NCBI GenBank assembly: GCA_947624285.1
Contig: CANQJS010000005.1
Coordinates: 21,036-85,035, forward strand
Origin: an uncultured Clostridia bacterium
GTDB lineage: Bacteria > Bacillota > Clostridia > Oscillospirales > Acutalibacteraceae
DNA: 64,000 nt
Direction of reading: 5' to 3'
The position numbers and the translations under genes are program-made. The notes under the pieces were generated by a model, which saw only the letters and a program-made list of their open reading frames with translations, did not search any database and was not told the origin of the DNA. Every line of letters begins with the position of its first letter. Position 1 is the first letter of the stretch. Shown here in pieces: positions 19,144 through 28,229 of the stretch.

Positions 19144-20971
19144 CGCAGTGACCTCCGTTGAGCATATTCGCGCCGCAGCCCGCGCATTTTATGCGGCAAT
19201 GAGGCGTTGTTTTGTTTTCATATGCCTTTAAATTCTCCCGTTCAAGGAATTTTCTTGAAACGCCGAAGTCAAGATGATCCCAAGGCAAAAGCTCGTCAAA
19301 CGGTCTTTTACGGCGAGTGTAAAAGCAGGGGTCTATGCCGTTCTTTTCAAAGGCGTTCATCCAAGCGTCAAAATTGAACTTATCGTCCCATGAATCGAAT
19401 TTACAGCCCATTTTCCATGCGTCCAGCAAAACGGCGCAAAGGCGTCTGTCCCCTCTCGCGAGCACGCCCTCAAGCAGAGAGCTCGGCGTTTCGTGGTAGG
19501 AGACCTTTACCTTTTTGCTCGGTATGGCTTCCAACAGACGGCGCTGTTTTTCCTTGAGGCTCTCCATACTGTCCTGCGCCTCCCATTGAAACGGCGTGAA
19601 AGGCTTAGGTATGAATGAAGCACAGCTCACCGAAACCTGAACGCCCGCTCCCTTTTGCCTGTTGGGATTATTATAAAACGCGTGAACGACCTTCATGGCG
19701 AGGTCGGCAATGCCCTCTATATCCTCCATCGTTTCCGTCGGCAGACCCATCATAAAATAGAGCTTTACGGCAGTCCAGCCGTTGTCAAAGGCTTTATTGC
19801 AGGTGTTGAGCACCTCATCTTCCGTTACATTTTTGTTGATTACATCTCTGAGCCTCTGCGTGCCTGCCTCGGGCGCGAAAGTGAGCCCGCTGCGCCTTAC
19901 TTTGTTGAGCTTGTCCACCAACTCGTCGGAAAAATTGTCAACTCTGAGCGACGGAAGCGAGAGATTGATTTTTTCCTTGACCGTCCAATCGATAAGAGAG
20001 CTGAGCATTTCATTTACGCGGCTATGGTCGGATGTGGATAAAGAGCAAAGCGAAAGCTCGTCATAGCCTGTTGATTTAATAAGGGCTTTTGACTGCTCGT
20101 TAATTGTCTCAACGCTTTTTTCCCTTATCGGTCGATAGGTAAATCCCGCTTGGCAAAATCGGCAGCCTCTTATACAGCCTCGGAATATTTCCTCAACCGC
20201 CCTGTCGTGAACGATACCGATAAACGGAACGACAAATTCCTTTGGATAATAGCATTTATTCATATCGGAAACAACGGATTTTTTTACTTTTTCGGGCGCG
20301 CCGAAAAGAGGCTTCAGCTCTTTCAATGTGCCGTCGTCATTATAGCTGTCCTCATAAAGGGACGGAACATAAACGCCCTTTATATCCTTTGCTTTGAGCA
20401 GAAATTCCCGCTTTGTATCGCCGTTTTTCTTGCATTCCTTTAAGAGATCTATAACAGCGGGCGTGCTTTCCTCCCCGTCGCCCAAAAAGACGATATCAAC
20501 AAAATCCGCCACGGGCTCGGGATTGCAGGCGCATGGACCTCCGCAACAGATTAAGGGAGTAAGCTTAGTTCTGTCCGCTGATTTCAGCGGTATTTGGGCA
20601 AGGTCGAGCATATTGAGCATATTCGTGTAACAAAGCTCATACATAAGCGAAAAGCCCACCATATCAAAATCCTTGATATAATCCCCGCTTTCAAGGGCGA
20701 AAAGTGGCACGCCGTGCCGCCTCATCTGCTCCTCCATATCAATATCGGGGGCAAAAACGCGCTCGCACCAGCTATCCTCCCTCTCGTTAACAAGAGAATA
20801 GAGTATCTTCATACCGAGGTGGCTCATTCCTATCTCATATAAATCGGGAAAGCAAAAGGCGTAGCGTATATCCACCTTTTCCGCGTTTTTCACAACGCTG
20901 TTGAGCTCGCCGCCGGCATATCTTGCGGGCTTTTGAACATATTGCAGGATTTTCTCAATATTTTTTTTCAT
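19130..20971 (-). CDS. TIGR03960 family B12-binding-type radical SAM protein
   Basis: 613 aa; YAFCFPDLYEIGMSHLGMKILY...EIFRGCIRGCRFCQAGF radical SAM CxxxCxxC. Confidence 0.95.
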   Translation of the reverse strand: MKKNIEKILQYVQKPARYAGGELNSVVKNAEKVDIRYAFCFPDLYEIGMSHLGMKILYSLVNEREDSWCERVFAPDIDMEEQMRRHGVPLFALESGDYIKDFDMVGFSLMYELCYTNMLNMLDLAQIPLKSADRTKLTPLICCGGPCACNPEPVADFVDIVFLGDGEESTPAVIDLLKECKKNGDTKREFLLKAKDIKGVYVPSLYEDSYNDDGTLKELKPLFGAPEKVKKSVVSDMNKCYYPKEFVVPFIGIVHDRAVEEIFRGCIRGCRFCQAGFTYRPIREKSVETINEQSKALIKSTGYDELSLCSLSTSDHSRVNEMLSSLIDWTVKEKINLSLPSLRVDNFSDELVDKLNKVRRSGLTFAPEAGTQRLRDVINKNVTEDEVLNTCNKAFDNGWTAVKLYFMMGLPTETMEDIEGIADLAMKVVHAFYNNPNRQKGAGVQVSVSCASFIPKPFTPFQWEAQDSMESLKEKQRRLLEAIPSKKVKVSYHETPSSLLEGVLARGDRRLCAVLLDAWKMGCKFDSWDDKFNFDAWMNAFEKNGIDPCFYTRRKRPFDELLPWDHLDFGVSRKFLERENLKAYENKTTPHCRIKCAGCGANMLNGGHCDARD

Positions 20972-21497
20972 ACAGACCTCTTATATCATCAAAATTAAAA
21001 AAGATAAGATACGCGGTTATCAATAACAAAGAGTATATTTTATACTCAAAAAGCAGATAGAGCGATAAAAACAACAGCAAAACAAGTGACAAAAATGTTA
21101 TCACAAGCCCCGCCCTCGGAAAAATCAACCGCAGCATTCTGCCCCCGTCAAGCGGAGCGGCAGGAAAAATGTTAAGCAGGAAAAGAGCAAGGTTAATATC
21201 GTTTTTAAACACGGCGTAAAGAACCAAATTTACCGCCGGGCCGCAGAAAAGAACTAATAATTCCTTTGGATTTGAAAGCTTTTTTCTGTATTTAAGGGCA
21301 ATTCCGTAAAATGAAAGATTTATGAGATACGGTCTCGCGCCGAAAAGAAGAAGCGCCGCAATGTGTCCCAACTCGTGCAGGGCGGAGAAAACGATGAGCT
21401 GCACCGCGCTGTCGTAACCGTAAAGCACGGCGAAAGAAAGGAGAAGAAGAAAAGTAAATTCCAGCCTGAATGTAAAGCCCTTGATTTTAATTTCCAC
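20955..21497 (-). CDS. site-2 protease family (M50) membrane metalloprotease
   Basis: FSALHELGHIAALL (HExxH-type HELGH) and NIFPAAPLDGGRMLR. Confidence 0.93.
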   Translation of the reverse strand: MEIKIKGFTFRLEFTFLLLLSFAVLYGYDSAVQLIVFSALHELGHIAALLLFGARPYLINLSFYGIALKYRKKLSNPKELLVLFCGPAVNLVLYAVFKNDINLALFLLNIFPAAPLDGGRMLRLIFPRAGLVITFLSLVLLLFLSLYLLFEYKIYSLLLITAYLIFFNFDDIRGLYEKKY

Positions 21498-21530
21498 AAT
21501 ACCACCGTAAAATCATACGGCGGCACTCGT

Positions 21531-21941
21531 TTATTTATTCTTATCGAGATAGGATTGCAATATCATAACGGCGGAAACCGCGTCCACCTTTTCCTTGCGT
21601 TTTTTTCCGTAAACACTGTTTGCCGAAAGAATACCGTGCGCCATAACGGTGGTGAGCCTCTCATCCTCAAACTCAACGGCGACACCGGACCTTTCGGCAA
21701 GCGTTTTGCCGAATTCGGTGCACGCCTGCGCGCGAAAGCCGAGACTGCCGTCCATATTTTTCGGCAGACCGACAACGATTTTTGAAACGCCCTCGCTCTT
21801 TGCGACGGCACAGAGCTTTTCAATCAGCTTGGGCACATATTTTTCATTTATCACGCCATATGGCGACGCAAGCGACATACCTATATCCGACAGTGCCACG
21901 CCCGTGCGCGCGTCACCGTAATCAACAGCCATAATTTTCAT
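21531..21941 (-). CDS. ruvX: Holliday junction resolvase RuvX / YqgF
   Basis: MKIMAVDYGDARTGVALSD...VVGLPKNMDGSLGFRAQ...FEDERLTT. Confidence 0.94.
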   Translation of the reverse strand: MKIMAVDYGDARTGVALSDIGMSLASPYGVINEKYVPKLIEKLCAVAKSEGVSKIVVGLPKNMDGSLGFRAQACTEFGKTLAERSGVAVEFEDERLTTVMAHGILSANSVYGKKRKEKVDAVSAVMILQSYLDKNK

Positions 21942-21960
21942 AAATGAATACCTCAACAAA

Positions 21961-21989
21961 TAACGGCATCACAAAACTTATGATGCCGT
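21961..21989 (-). terminator. Terminator downstream of the PBP gene
   Basis: AACGGCATCA-TAAGTTTTG-TGATGCCGTT on the minus strand followed by an A/T-rich tail. Confidence 0.6.
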
Positions 21990-22002
21990 TACAGCTTAAA
22001 AT

Positions 22003-24417
22003 TTACTGCGTACCCGTGTTTGTTCCCCCGCTCTGAGTTGCCGAGCCGGAATTTGCTGCAGCTTGTGCATTGCCGCCCGTGTTTTCTGCGGGCGCGGTGG
22101 TTTCCGGCGCTTTTGTTGTGCCTGAATTGCCGGAATAAGCGGGCAGATTATTAACATCGTACCATCCGTATCTTCCGCTCGAATACCGCGCCAAAAGCCC
22201 GTTGCGCGGATCGTAGGCTTTTCTGACTATGCCGTCATATTCGGGGAACTCGGTCTTGTTCTTGCCGTTTTTATCGTATATTCTGGTGAAAACCGCATTC
22301 CAAAGCGTGCCCGCGGGGTTAGGCGAAAGATTGTAAACGATTTCCTTATTTGTATCAAAGCCGTACCAAACGGCGGCAATATATTCAGGCGTGCCGCCTA
22401 TAAACCAACGGTCAAAGCTGCCGCTGGTAGTACCGGTTTTGCCTATGCACTGAACGCCCTTTATTTTATAGAAACGACCTGTACCGCTCGTCATAACGGT
22501 CTGGAGCAGCTTGTTCATTACCCACGCCGTGCCTTCGGAAAGCGCCTGCTCCTTCGTTTCCTCAGGCTTGCTTTCAAGTATTACATTGCCGCGGCTGTCC
22601 GTAACCTTATAATAACAGTAGGGATAGTAATACTGCCCGCCGTTTCCGAAAGCTGCGTAAGCGGCAGTCATCTCAAGCGGGATAGTACCCGTTGTAGTAC
22701 CGCCGAGGCCTACGGGAGACCAGTCTCTGTCCTTCACATCGTCAAGGGTGGAAATGTGAAATTTCTTTGTAAGGTAATCAAATGAATAATCAACGCCGAT
22801 TTTGATAAGAGTTCTTATGGCGATAGTATTCTTTGAGTCGGCAAGCCCTTTCTGAATCGGTATTCTTTCGCTCGAATAGCCTCCGCCCTCATTGGTGGGC
22901 CACGGCTTTCCGTCTACCTTGATGCTTGAGGGTGCGTCCAGCTCGATGGTGGACCAGTAGAAATTGAAATCGTCCTCCTGCAAGCTTTTTTCGAGCGCCG
23001 GACCGTATACGCCGATAGGCTTAATTGTAGATCCGGGCGGACGCTCCGCTTCGGTCGCTCTGTTGAAACCGAGAGCCGTCTTTTTCTTACCCGTTCCGCC
23101 GATAAGACCGAGCACTCTGCCCTTATAGTCCATTACGACCATTGCGCCCTGAACTTTCTTATTCGGCATCTTTCTGTAATTTTCATAAACATCTTCAAGG
23201 GACGCCTGAACATTCTGATCCATAGCGGAATATATTTTCAGACCGCCGCCGTAAATCATATTACGCGCGCGCCTATATGTGTAGCCTTGCTTTTGAAGAT
23301 CGCTGATAACGGTTTTTATAACATAGTCGATATACCACGAATCAATAACATTCGTATTTGCCGCTTCATCGCTGCCCGTCACCTGACTGCCCTTGTAATC
23401 CGGGCTGTTGGTGAACACCATTTTGTAGGCTACCGCCTCATCGTACTGCTCCTGAGTGATCAGCTTTTGCTCCAACATATTTGAAAGGACTACAAGCTGC
23501 CTTTCCCTGTTTTTATCGGGATTGATAAGTGGATTGTATTTTGACGGCGACTGAGTGATCGACGCGAGACAAGCGCATTCCGCCAAATTCAGCTTATCAA
23601 CATCCTTGCCGAAATATTTTTCGGCGGCTGTTCTGACTCCGTAGCATCCGCTTGAAAGGAAAATCGTGTTGAGATACGCCTCAAGAATATCGTCTTTATT
23701 ATTATGCTTTTCAAGATTAAGCGCCGAAAGTATCTCGTTGAATTTTCTTGAAAATGTTACCTGCTTTTCATCCGTAAGGTTTTTTATAAGCTGCTGTGTG
23801 ATCGTGGAGCCGCCCTGACCGAGGTTTGAAGGCTTGACGATAACGCCGATCGTTCTTATCCAGTCCACCCCGTGGTGCTCCTTAAATCTTTGGTCCTCTA
23901 TCGCGATTATCGCATTCGGAAGAAACTCTCCCATATCCTCAAGATTTATCCAAATTCTGTTTTCCTCACCGTGAAGGCGGGTCAACTCTTTCAGAGAGCC
24001 GTCCTCATTATAGGCATAGATATAAGAGGTCTGATTCAATGCGTATTTACGCTCGGTAAGGTCAAACACCGCTTCACCGTTGATAACGCTGAAGGCATAG
24101 ATAAGCATAACGGAAGCACAAACGACAGCCACCACGGCGCACACCATTGCAAAGCCCGCAAGAACTCTGAACACCTTAAAGCCTGCCGAGCTTCCGTTGT
24201 GTTCTTTCCTTTTGCGCGCTTTTTTGTTCTTTTTTTCGATTACTCTGCCACGCTCAGCGGATTTGATATCCCTTGATTTGGAAGCAGGACCGTCGATATT
24301 ATAAGCGGCGGGCACTGTTTCCTCCTGAGCGCTGAGACTGTTTTTATCCTCATTATAAACCTTGGCGGAATTATTCATAAAGGATTCCAACAGATCGTCA
24401 TAATCTTTAGAAGTCAT
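22003..24417 (-). CDS. PBP1A-family bifunctional penicillin-binding protein
   Basis: Transglycosylase IEDQRFKEHHGVDWIRT...GGSTITQQLIKNL; transpeptidase RPPGSTIKP and GKTGTT. Confidence 0.95.
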   Translation of the reverse strand: MTSKDYDDLLESFMNNSAKVYNEDKNSLSAQEETVPAAYNIDGPASKSRDIKSAERGRVIEKKNKKARKRKEHNGSSAGFKVFRVLAGFAMVCAVVAVVCASVMLIYAFSVINGEAVFDLTERKYALNQTSYIYAYNEDGSLKELTRLHGEENRIWINLEDMGEFLPNAIIAIEDQRFKEHHGVDWIRTIGVIVKPSNLGQGGSTITQQLIKNLTDEKQVTFSRKFNEILSALNLEKHNNKDDILEAYLNTIFLSSGCYGVRTAAEKYFGKDVDKLNLAECACLASITQSPSKYNPLINPDKNRERQLVVLSNMLEQKLITQEQYDEAVAYKMVFTNSPDYKGSQVTGSDEAANTNVIDSWYIDYVIKTVISDLQKQGYTYRRARNMIYGGGLKIYSAMDQNVQASLEDVYENYRKMPNKKVQGAMVVMDYKGRVLGLIGGTGKKKTALGFNRATEAERPPGSTIKPIGVYGPALEKSLQEDDFNFYWSTIELDAPSSIKVDGKPWPTNEGGGYSSERIPIQKGLADSKNTIAIRTLIKIGVDYSFDYLTKKFHISTLDDVKDRDWSPVGLGGTTTGTIPLEMTAAYAAFGNGGQYYYPYCYYKVTDSRGNVILESKPEETKEQALSEGTAWVMNKLLQTVMTSGTGRFYKIKGVQCIGKTGTTSGSFDRWFIGGTPEYIAAVWYGFDTNKEIVYNLSPNPAGTLWNAVFTRIYDKNGKNKTEFPEYDGIVRKAYDPRNGLLARYSSGRYGWYDVNNLPAYSGNSGTTKAPETTAPAENTGGNAQAAANSGSATQSGGTNTGTQ

Positions 24418-24510
24418 ATTTCAACCTCCCCGAACAAGCCTGAGCTGATATAGCTATTATATAATAAAAAAATACGCATTTAAAGTATTTTATGTAAAAT
24501 TAACATAATC

Positions 24511-25380
24511 TTAACGAATAATATTATCGGCGCGTTTTTTATTCATAACATTTATCTTTTTCGTAACGATAACGCCGTCGTATGTCTTTTTCGCTCTGAT
24601 AAACGCCCAAAATTTCTTTTTGCAATTTTTGCATTCGCAAACGGTGCGAAACGATTTATTCACACACTCGAAATTTTTAAGCACTCTGAGGTCCGAATTA
24701 CAGTATGGGCAATTGAGCTTTTGAGTATTCACATCGAAATCCTCGGACACGCTTTTCGTGATATAATACGGCTTGAATATCAGCCGTTCAAAGAAATTAC
24801 TGTCGCACTCCGTGACAAAGGAAGAAAATTTCTTTTTGTCAAACACCTTGCGAAAGCACTCCGCCGCCAAATAACAATCCTCCAGCGCTCGGTGCAGATT
24901 ATCGGTATTGACCGATATATCCATAAGCTCCGCGCACCTTGAAAGCCCCACCTGATTGCCGTCCGTGCTTTCAAGAAAGGTTTGGCAGTATTTCTGAACA
25001 TCGGCGTATTTTTTGATAAAACTCACATAGCTTGTGCCCAACAGCTTTTTGAAATTATCAATAAGCACATACAAATCGCTGTTTGACCAGCTCATAAAAA
25101 CGCTGTTTTCTCTGCCGCTCCACCGCGCAAAATCCGCCATGGCGTCCTCAAATGGCATGCCGTTTTTTCTTATCTCCTCAACAGAGATATGGGTAAGATT
25201 TTTAAACCGTGAGGAAAGCTTTGAATAATGCTTTGTTTTGATAAGCTGCTTAAAGGTATCGATAATATTCAGTTTTTCATCAAGCTTAACAGCGCCTATT
25301 TCGACTATTTCATTTATTCCTTTGCGGAATTTGTAATCATAGGCGTTGTTCCATTCCAAATCAAAAATTACATAAAACAT
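24511..25380 (-). CDS. DnaQ-like 3'-5' exonuclease plus C-terminal zinc-ribbon-like region
   Basis: MFYVIFDLEWNNAYDYKFRKGINEIVEIGAVKL (DxE), HRALEDCYLAAECF; CPYCNSDL...CECKNCKKKF. Confidence 0.88.
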   Translation of the reverse strand: MFYVIFDLEWNNAYDYKFRKGINEIVEIGAVKLDEKLNIIDTFKQLIKTKHYSKLSSRFKNLTHISVEEIRKNGMPFEDAMADFARWSGRENSVFMSWSNSDLYVLIDNFKKLLGTSYVSFIKKYADVQKYCQTFLESTDGNQVGLSRCAELMDISVNTDNLHRALEDCYLAAECFRKVFDKKKFSSFVTECDSNFFERLIFKPYYITKSVSEDFDVNTQKLNCPYCNSDLRVLKNFECVNKSFRTVCECKNCKKKFWAFIRAKKTYDGVIVTKKINVMNKKRADNIIR

Positions 25381-25439
25381 TTTTACTCCGCGGTCTGCAA
25401 AAAAATAACCTTGCATAACGCAAGGTTATCGGCAAATCC

Positions 25440-25691
25440 TCAGCCAATGAAAAGAAAGACCAAAAACGCGGCAAGAACAACAACAAAGAACCCGCCGATA
25501 AGCCACTTTGTCATTTTTTCGAGCTTTGCCTCGATTGTGCGCGCTTTAGCCTTACCGAGGAAGGTTTCGGCGCCTCCGGCAATAGCACCCGAAAGATTTT
25601 GCGACCTTCCCTCCTGCATAAGAACAACTATCGTTATAATTATTGATGCTACGATGAGCACACCACCGAAAACATAATGATACCACAGCAT
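25440..25691 (-). CDS. secG: preprotein translocase subunit SecG
   Basis: 83 aa; GGVLIVASIIITIVVLMQEGRSQNLSGAIAGGAETFLGKAKART. Confidence 0.93.
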   Translation of the reverse strand: MLWYHYVFGGVLIVASIIITIVVLMQEGRSQNLSGAIAGGAETFLGKAKARTIEAKLEKMTKWLIGGFFVVVLAAFLVFLFIG

Positions 25692-25773
25692 CGTGATCTT
25701 CCTCCATAGATAAATTGATACTAATGGATTATATCACAAAGAAAATCAGAATGCAAGATTTTTTTTCTAATAA

Positions 25774-25803
25774 TTGACTCGAATTATTTTTAAGGCTTAA
25801 TAA
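25774..25803 (+). promoter_or_regulatory. Candidate sigma-A-like promoter for a small + strand RNA
   Basis: TTGACT (25774-25779) - 18 bp - TAATAA (25798-25803). Confidence 0.45.
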
Positions 25804-25831
25804 TATAATATTAGCAGGAGGTAAGATTATA

Positions 25832-25897
25832 TTGACGCTAATCAAAAACCTAAGCGAAAGGCTTTTTATCCGACTAATTTTGTTTGCCGCGCTTTAA
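25832..25897 (+). CDS. Candidate 21-aa hydrophobic/basic peptide with TTG start
   Basis: AGGAGG at 25816-25821, 10 nt spacer, TTG; reads (M)TLIKNLSERLFIRLILFAAL*. Too short for coding statistics. Confidence 0.35.
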   Translation: MTLIKNLSERLFIRLILFAAL

Positions 25898-25925
25898 GAT
25901 TTCCGCGTTATTCTTCTTACCTCCG

Positions 25926-25958
25926 GAGCCGCCCCGAAAGGGCGGCTCTCTCATTTTT
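25926..25958 (+). terminator. Rho-independent-like terminator, + strand
   Basis: GAGCCGCCC-CGAAA-GGGCGGCTC then TCTCATTTTT; T-rich tail on the + strand only. Confidence 0.65.
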
Positions 25959-25975
25959 CCGTATTTTAAATGATT

Positions 25976-28216
25976 TTAAAATGTGAGCTGTTCGCCTATA
26001 TCGCCCGCGCTGAGCAACGCGCCTGCGGCAGGAAGATTTTTTGCCCTGAAACGCCACGGCTTTTCAAATTCACCTTCGCTGTAAATGTGGGCGGAAACGA
26101 CCCTGTCGTTCTTTTTCTTCAGCTGCATTACTTTAACGCCCTGCGTGTTTTTGGTGGTTTTCAATGAAATAAGCGCCGTGTTTACAAGAAGCTGCCTGCC
26201 GTTTGAGCAGCAAAGCACTATCTCCGTATCCTCAGGCAGATAAAACGCCGCGGCAAGAGGAGATTTATCGCAATACGCGTTTATCAGCTTTTTCCTGTTG
26301 GTCTTTGTCTGATAAGCGCCTACATCGACCTTCGCGAGCTTTCCGTCCTCAAAAATAAATATCATATAGCCCTTATATTCTTTAAGAACGGCGATATAAT
26401 TACAAGCCTCGCCTTCCTCCATTGCAAGCTTAGCGGGAATATAATCGCCCAACACGGAGGCTTTCGTATCCTGAAAATCGTCTATTTTTGCTTTATACAC
26501 CTGATGCTTTGTTGTGAAGGCAAGCATTTCGTCTCTGTTGGAGCATTCAACGGTTTCAACGATCCTGTCGCCCTCTTTTATCTTCTGTTCGCCGCTGAGA
26601 CGGAGATTTGCGGTGCGTATTTTTTTGAAATATCCCTCCTGCGTTATGAATACGGTAACGGGATAATCGGGCACTTCGGGCGTGTCGTCCTCCTGCTCCT
26701 CCGAGATCTCATATAGTATCTCGCTTTTTCTGCCCGTGTCATATTTTTCGATAACATTTTCAAGCTCGGAAATAATTATTTTCTTGAGCCTTGTATTGCT
26801 TGAAAGCGTTTTTTCAAGATCCTCTATCTCGTTTTCAAGAGTTTCAATATCCTTGATTCGTTTTAAAATATACTCTCTGTTTAAATGGCGCAGCTTGATC
26901 TCCGCTACATACTCCGCCTGCGTCTCGTCGATACCGAAACCTATCATAAGATTCGGCACAACATCCGCCTCGCTCTCCGTTTGGCGGATTATCTTTATCG
27001 CCTTGTCTATATCAAGCAGTATTTTTGAAAGTCCTTTAAGAAGATGAAGCTGTTTTCTCTTTTTGTCAAGAGTAAATTTAATTCGTCTCGTCACGCAGCC
27101 GAGGCGGAATTTCGTCCATTCATTTAGTATTTCACGCACTCCGCGCACCTTCGGCGTTCCGTCAATAAGCACATTGAAATTGCACGGAAACGCCTCCTCA
27201 AGCGGAGTTATTTTGTAAAGGCGTGTCATAAACTTATCGGGGTCTGTGCCGCGTTTAAGGTCTATTGTTATTTTTAGACCCTTGAGGTCTGTTTCGTCGC
27301 GTATATCTGAAATTTCCTTTATTTTATTCGCCTTGACGAGCTCGATGACCTTGTCTATCACCGCCTCGGAGGTAGTTGTCGGCGGGATTTGAGTTATATC
27401 TATGCAATTGTAGGATTTATCGTAGGAATATCTCGCCCTGACGCGTACTGAGCCGCGCCCCGTCTCATATATTTTTTCAAGCTCGTCCTTATCGTAAATA
27501 ACAAAGCCGCCGCCCACGAAATCGGGAGCAATAAGCGTGTCCGAAATAACATGCTCGGGATTTTTTATCAGAGCAATTGTTGTTTCGCAAATCTCCTTTA
27601 GGTTGAAAGAGGCTATGGAAGAAGCCATACTTACGGCGATACCCGTGGTGACATTGCATAAAATCGACGGGAATGTAACAGGCAATAATCTCGGCTCTTT
27701 CATCGTATTGTCGTAGTTATCGACAAATTCGACCGTGTCTTTGTCTATATCATCAAACAGTTCTTTGCATATCGGCGCCAGCTTCGCCTCGGTGTAACGG
27801 GATGCGGCGTACATCATATTTTTTGAATACGCCTTGCCGAAATTTCCCTTTGATTCCACAAACGGATAAAGAAGCGTTTCGTTGCCCCTTGAAAGACGCA
27901 CCATAGTTTCGTAAATCGAAGCGTCGCCGTGGGGATTGAGCTGCATCGTTCTGCCGACGATATTTGCGCTTTTTATTGTGCCGCCCCTTAGCAAGCCCAT
28001 ATTATACATAGTGTATAAAAGTTTTCTGTGAGAGGGCTTCAATCCGTCTATATCGGGGATTGCGCGCGAAAGGATAACGCTCATAGCATAGGGCATAAAG
28101 TTTTTTGTGATGGTTTCGGTTATCACTTCGTTTTTGACTGTGCCCGCGTCCTCAATATGAACATTACTGCTGAGAGGCTGTTCGCTTTCGACATTGTTCT
28201 TTTTTCTCTTTGCCAT
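25976..28216 (-). CDS. parC: type II topoisomerase subunit A (ParC/GyrA-like)
   Basis: 746 aa; MPYAMSVILSRAIPDIDGLKPSHRKLLYTMYNMGL...NPHGDASIYETMVRLSR...AASRYTEAKL. Confidence 0.85.
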   Translation of the reverse strand: MAKRKKNNVESEQPLSSNVHIEDAGTVKNEVITETITKNFMPYAMSVILSRAIPDIDGLKPSHRKLLYTMYNMGLLRGGTIKSANIVGRTMQLNPHGDASIYETMVRLSRGNETLLYPFVESKGNFGKAYSKNMMYAASRYTEAKLAPICKELFDDIDKDTVEFVDNYDNTMKEPRLLPVTFPSILCNVTTGIAVSMASSIASFNLKEICETTIALIKNPEHVISDTLIAPDFVGGGFVIYDKDELEKIYETGRGSVRVRARYSYDKSYNCIDITQIPPTTTSEAVIDKVIELVKANKIKEISDIRDETDLKGLKITIDLKRGTDPDKFMTRLYKITPLEEAFPCNFNVLIDGTPKVRGVREILNEWTKFRLGCVTRRIKFTLDKKRKQLHLLKGLSKILLDIDKAIKIIRQTESEADVVPNLMIGFGIDETQAEYVAEIKLRHLNREYILKRIKDIETLENEIEDLEKTLSSNTRLKKIIISELENVIEKYDTGRKSEILYEISEEQEDDTPEVPDYPVTVFITQEGYFKKIRTANLRLSGEQKIKEGDRIVETVECSNRDEMLAFTTKHQVYKAKIDDFQDTKASVLGDYIPAKLAMEEGEACNYIAVLKEYKGYMIFIFEDGKLAKVDVGAYQTKTNRKKLINAYCDKSPLAAAFYLPEDTEIVLCCSNGRQLLVNTALISLKTTKNTQGVKVMQLKKKNDRVVSAHIYSEGEFEKPWRFRAKNLPAAGALLSAGDIGEQLTF

Positions 28217-28229
28217 TTCGTCCTCCTCC

